Source of the DNA: Thermoplasmata archaeon
GTDB lineage: Archaea; Thermoplasmatota; Thermoplasmata; Lutacidiplasmatales; UBA184
Assembly (NCBI GenBank): GCA_030039715.1
Contig: JASHVA010000085.1
Span: 1-6,631, forward strand
Reading direction: 5' to 3'
Length of the DNA stretch: 6,631 nt
Of the stretch, positions 6,363 to 6,631 are shown in pieces. The notes under the pieces were generated by a model. That model ran no database searches and was not told the DNA's origin. It worked only from the letters and a program-made list of their open reading frames with translations. Position 1 is the first letter of the stretch; each line of letters begins with the position of its first letter. The position numbers and the translations under genes were made by a program.

Positions 6363-6631
6363 GCGCCGACGCCCGCCCGCGACGCGCCACCGGGACCGCT
6401 CCGGCCTCCGACCGCGGCTCGCCGGCCACGCCGCCTCCCGAGCGCCCGAAGGATCGACGGCCCCTCCTGCTCGACTTTTTCCCGCTCGAGACGGCGGACC
6501 AGACGCGGCTCGCCCGATTCTACGACCGCCTGCGCGAGGGCCGACTCTCGACCACCCATTGCCGCCGGGACGACGAGTGGCACTGGCCCCCGCGGACGGC
6601 CTGTCCCACCTGCCACTCCGAGGAGCTCGAC
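6359..6631 (+). CDS. DUF35 zinc-ribbon/OB-fold protein, N-terminal part
   Basis: These small proteins bind archaeal thiolases, and in characterised complexes also HMG-CoA synthase, where they position CoA substrates between active sites. Only 91 codons are present; the OB-fold half lies beyond the right edge. After a Pro/Ala/Arg-rich, probably disordered tail of about 33 residues comes a helix containing RLARFYDRLREGRLSTTHC, then WHWPPRTACPTCHSEEL, which is the typical DUF35 zinc-ribbon layout with PPR before the second C-x-x-C (C82, C85). The first knuckle is C68-R-R-D71 where C-x-x-C is usual, so one of the four zinc ligands seems altered. GTG at 6359 overlaps the thiolase stop as GTGA and is the only ATG/GTG/TTG in frame before the conserved region. 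That makes the long N-terminal tail real unless sequence errors intervene. Adjacency to the thiolase strengthens the call. Confidence 0.85.
   Translation, partial: MSADARPRRATGTAPASDRGSPATPPPERPKDRRPLLLDFFPLETADQTRLARFYDRLREGRLSTTHCRRDDEWHWPPRTACPTCHSEELD

Noticed and set aside
6338..6616. Minus-strand open frame of 92 codons opposite the DUF35 gene
   Set aside because: The plus strand shows clear DUF35 motifs in frame; the antisense translation has none.

Overview
This is a GC-rich (roughly two thirds G+C by eye), gene-dense metabolic window with two divergent transcription units. It probably comes from an archaeon. The evidence for that is an archaeal-type TATA element (CTTAAATA) between the divergent genes, GGTG-type ribosome binding sites, short separate leuC/leuD-type isomerase subunits, a ferredoxin-linked 2-oxoacid oxidoreductase, and an SCP2-type thiolase directly followed by a DUF35 zinc-ribbon/OB-fold gene, which is a typical archaeal pairing. 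A high-GC Thermoplasmatota-like lineage would fit, but that is inference, and a bacterium is not excluded.

Layout. Positions 1-827 (minus strand, running off the left edge) hold the N-terminal 275 codons of a gamma-alpha fused 2-oxoacid:ferredoxin oxidoreductase subunit (KorA type). Positions 828-984 are a divergent control region with a TATA-like box and a cluster of ACCGGT palindromes. From 985 to the right edge, six plus-strand genes are packed as one operon: a LeuA/homocitrate-synthase-family condensing enzyme (985-2232), the large (2229-3512) and small (3524-4051) subunits of a 3-isopropylmalate dehydratase/homoaconitase, an isocitrate/isopropylmalate-type dehydrogenase (4048-5181), a thiolase (5178-6362) and the start of a DUF35 protein (6359 to the edge). 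Four of the five junctions are 4-base stop/start overlaps (GTGA three times, ATGA once). The fifth is an 11-base gap.

How they work together. The first four operon genes form a complete 2-oxoacid chain-extension cassette: acetyl-CoA condensation, isomerisation of the hydroxy acid, then oxidative decarboxylation to a 2-oxoacid one carbon longer. Leucine synthesis is the default reading. Homocitrate-type (lysine/AAA) or Re-citrate-type (citrate to 2-oxoglutarate) chemistry is possible, because substrate-determining positions in the small subunit and the dehydrogenase do not match the textbook signatures. The divergent KorA-type enzyme would turn 2-oxoacids into acyl-CoAs, and the thiolase/DUF35 pair would act on acyl-CoAs. 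The locus may therefore link 2-oxoacid extension to acyl-CoA chemistry, though this is inferred from proximity only.

No RNA gene, mobile element, CRISPR array or phage gene was seen. The window is mostly conventional central metabolism; the points worth a second look are specificity residues and gene arrangement.
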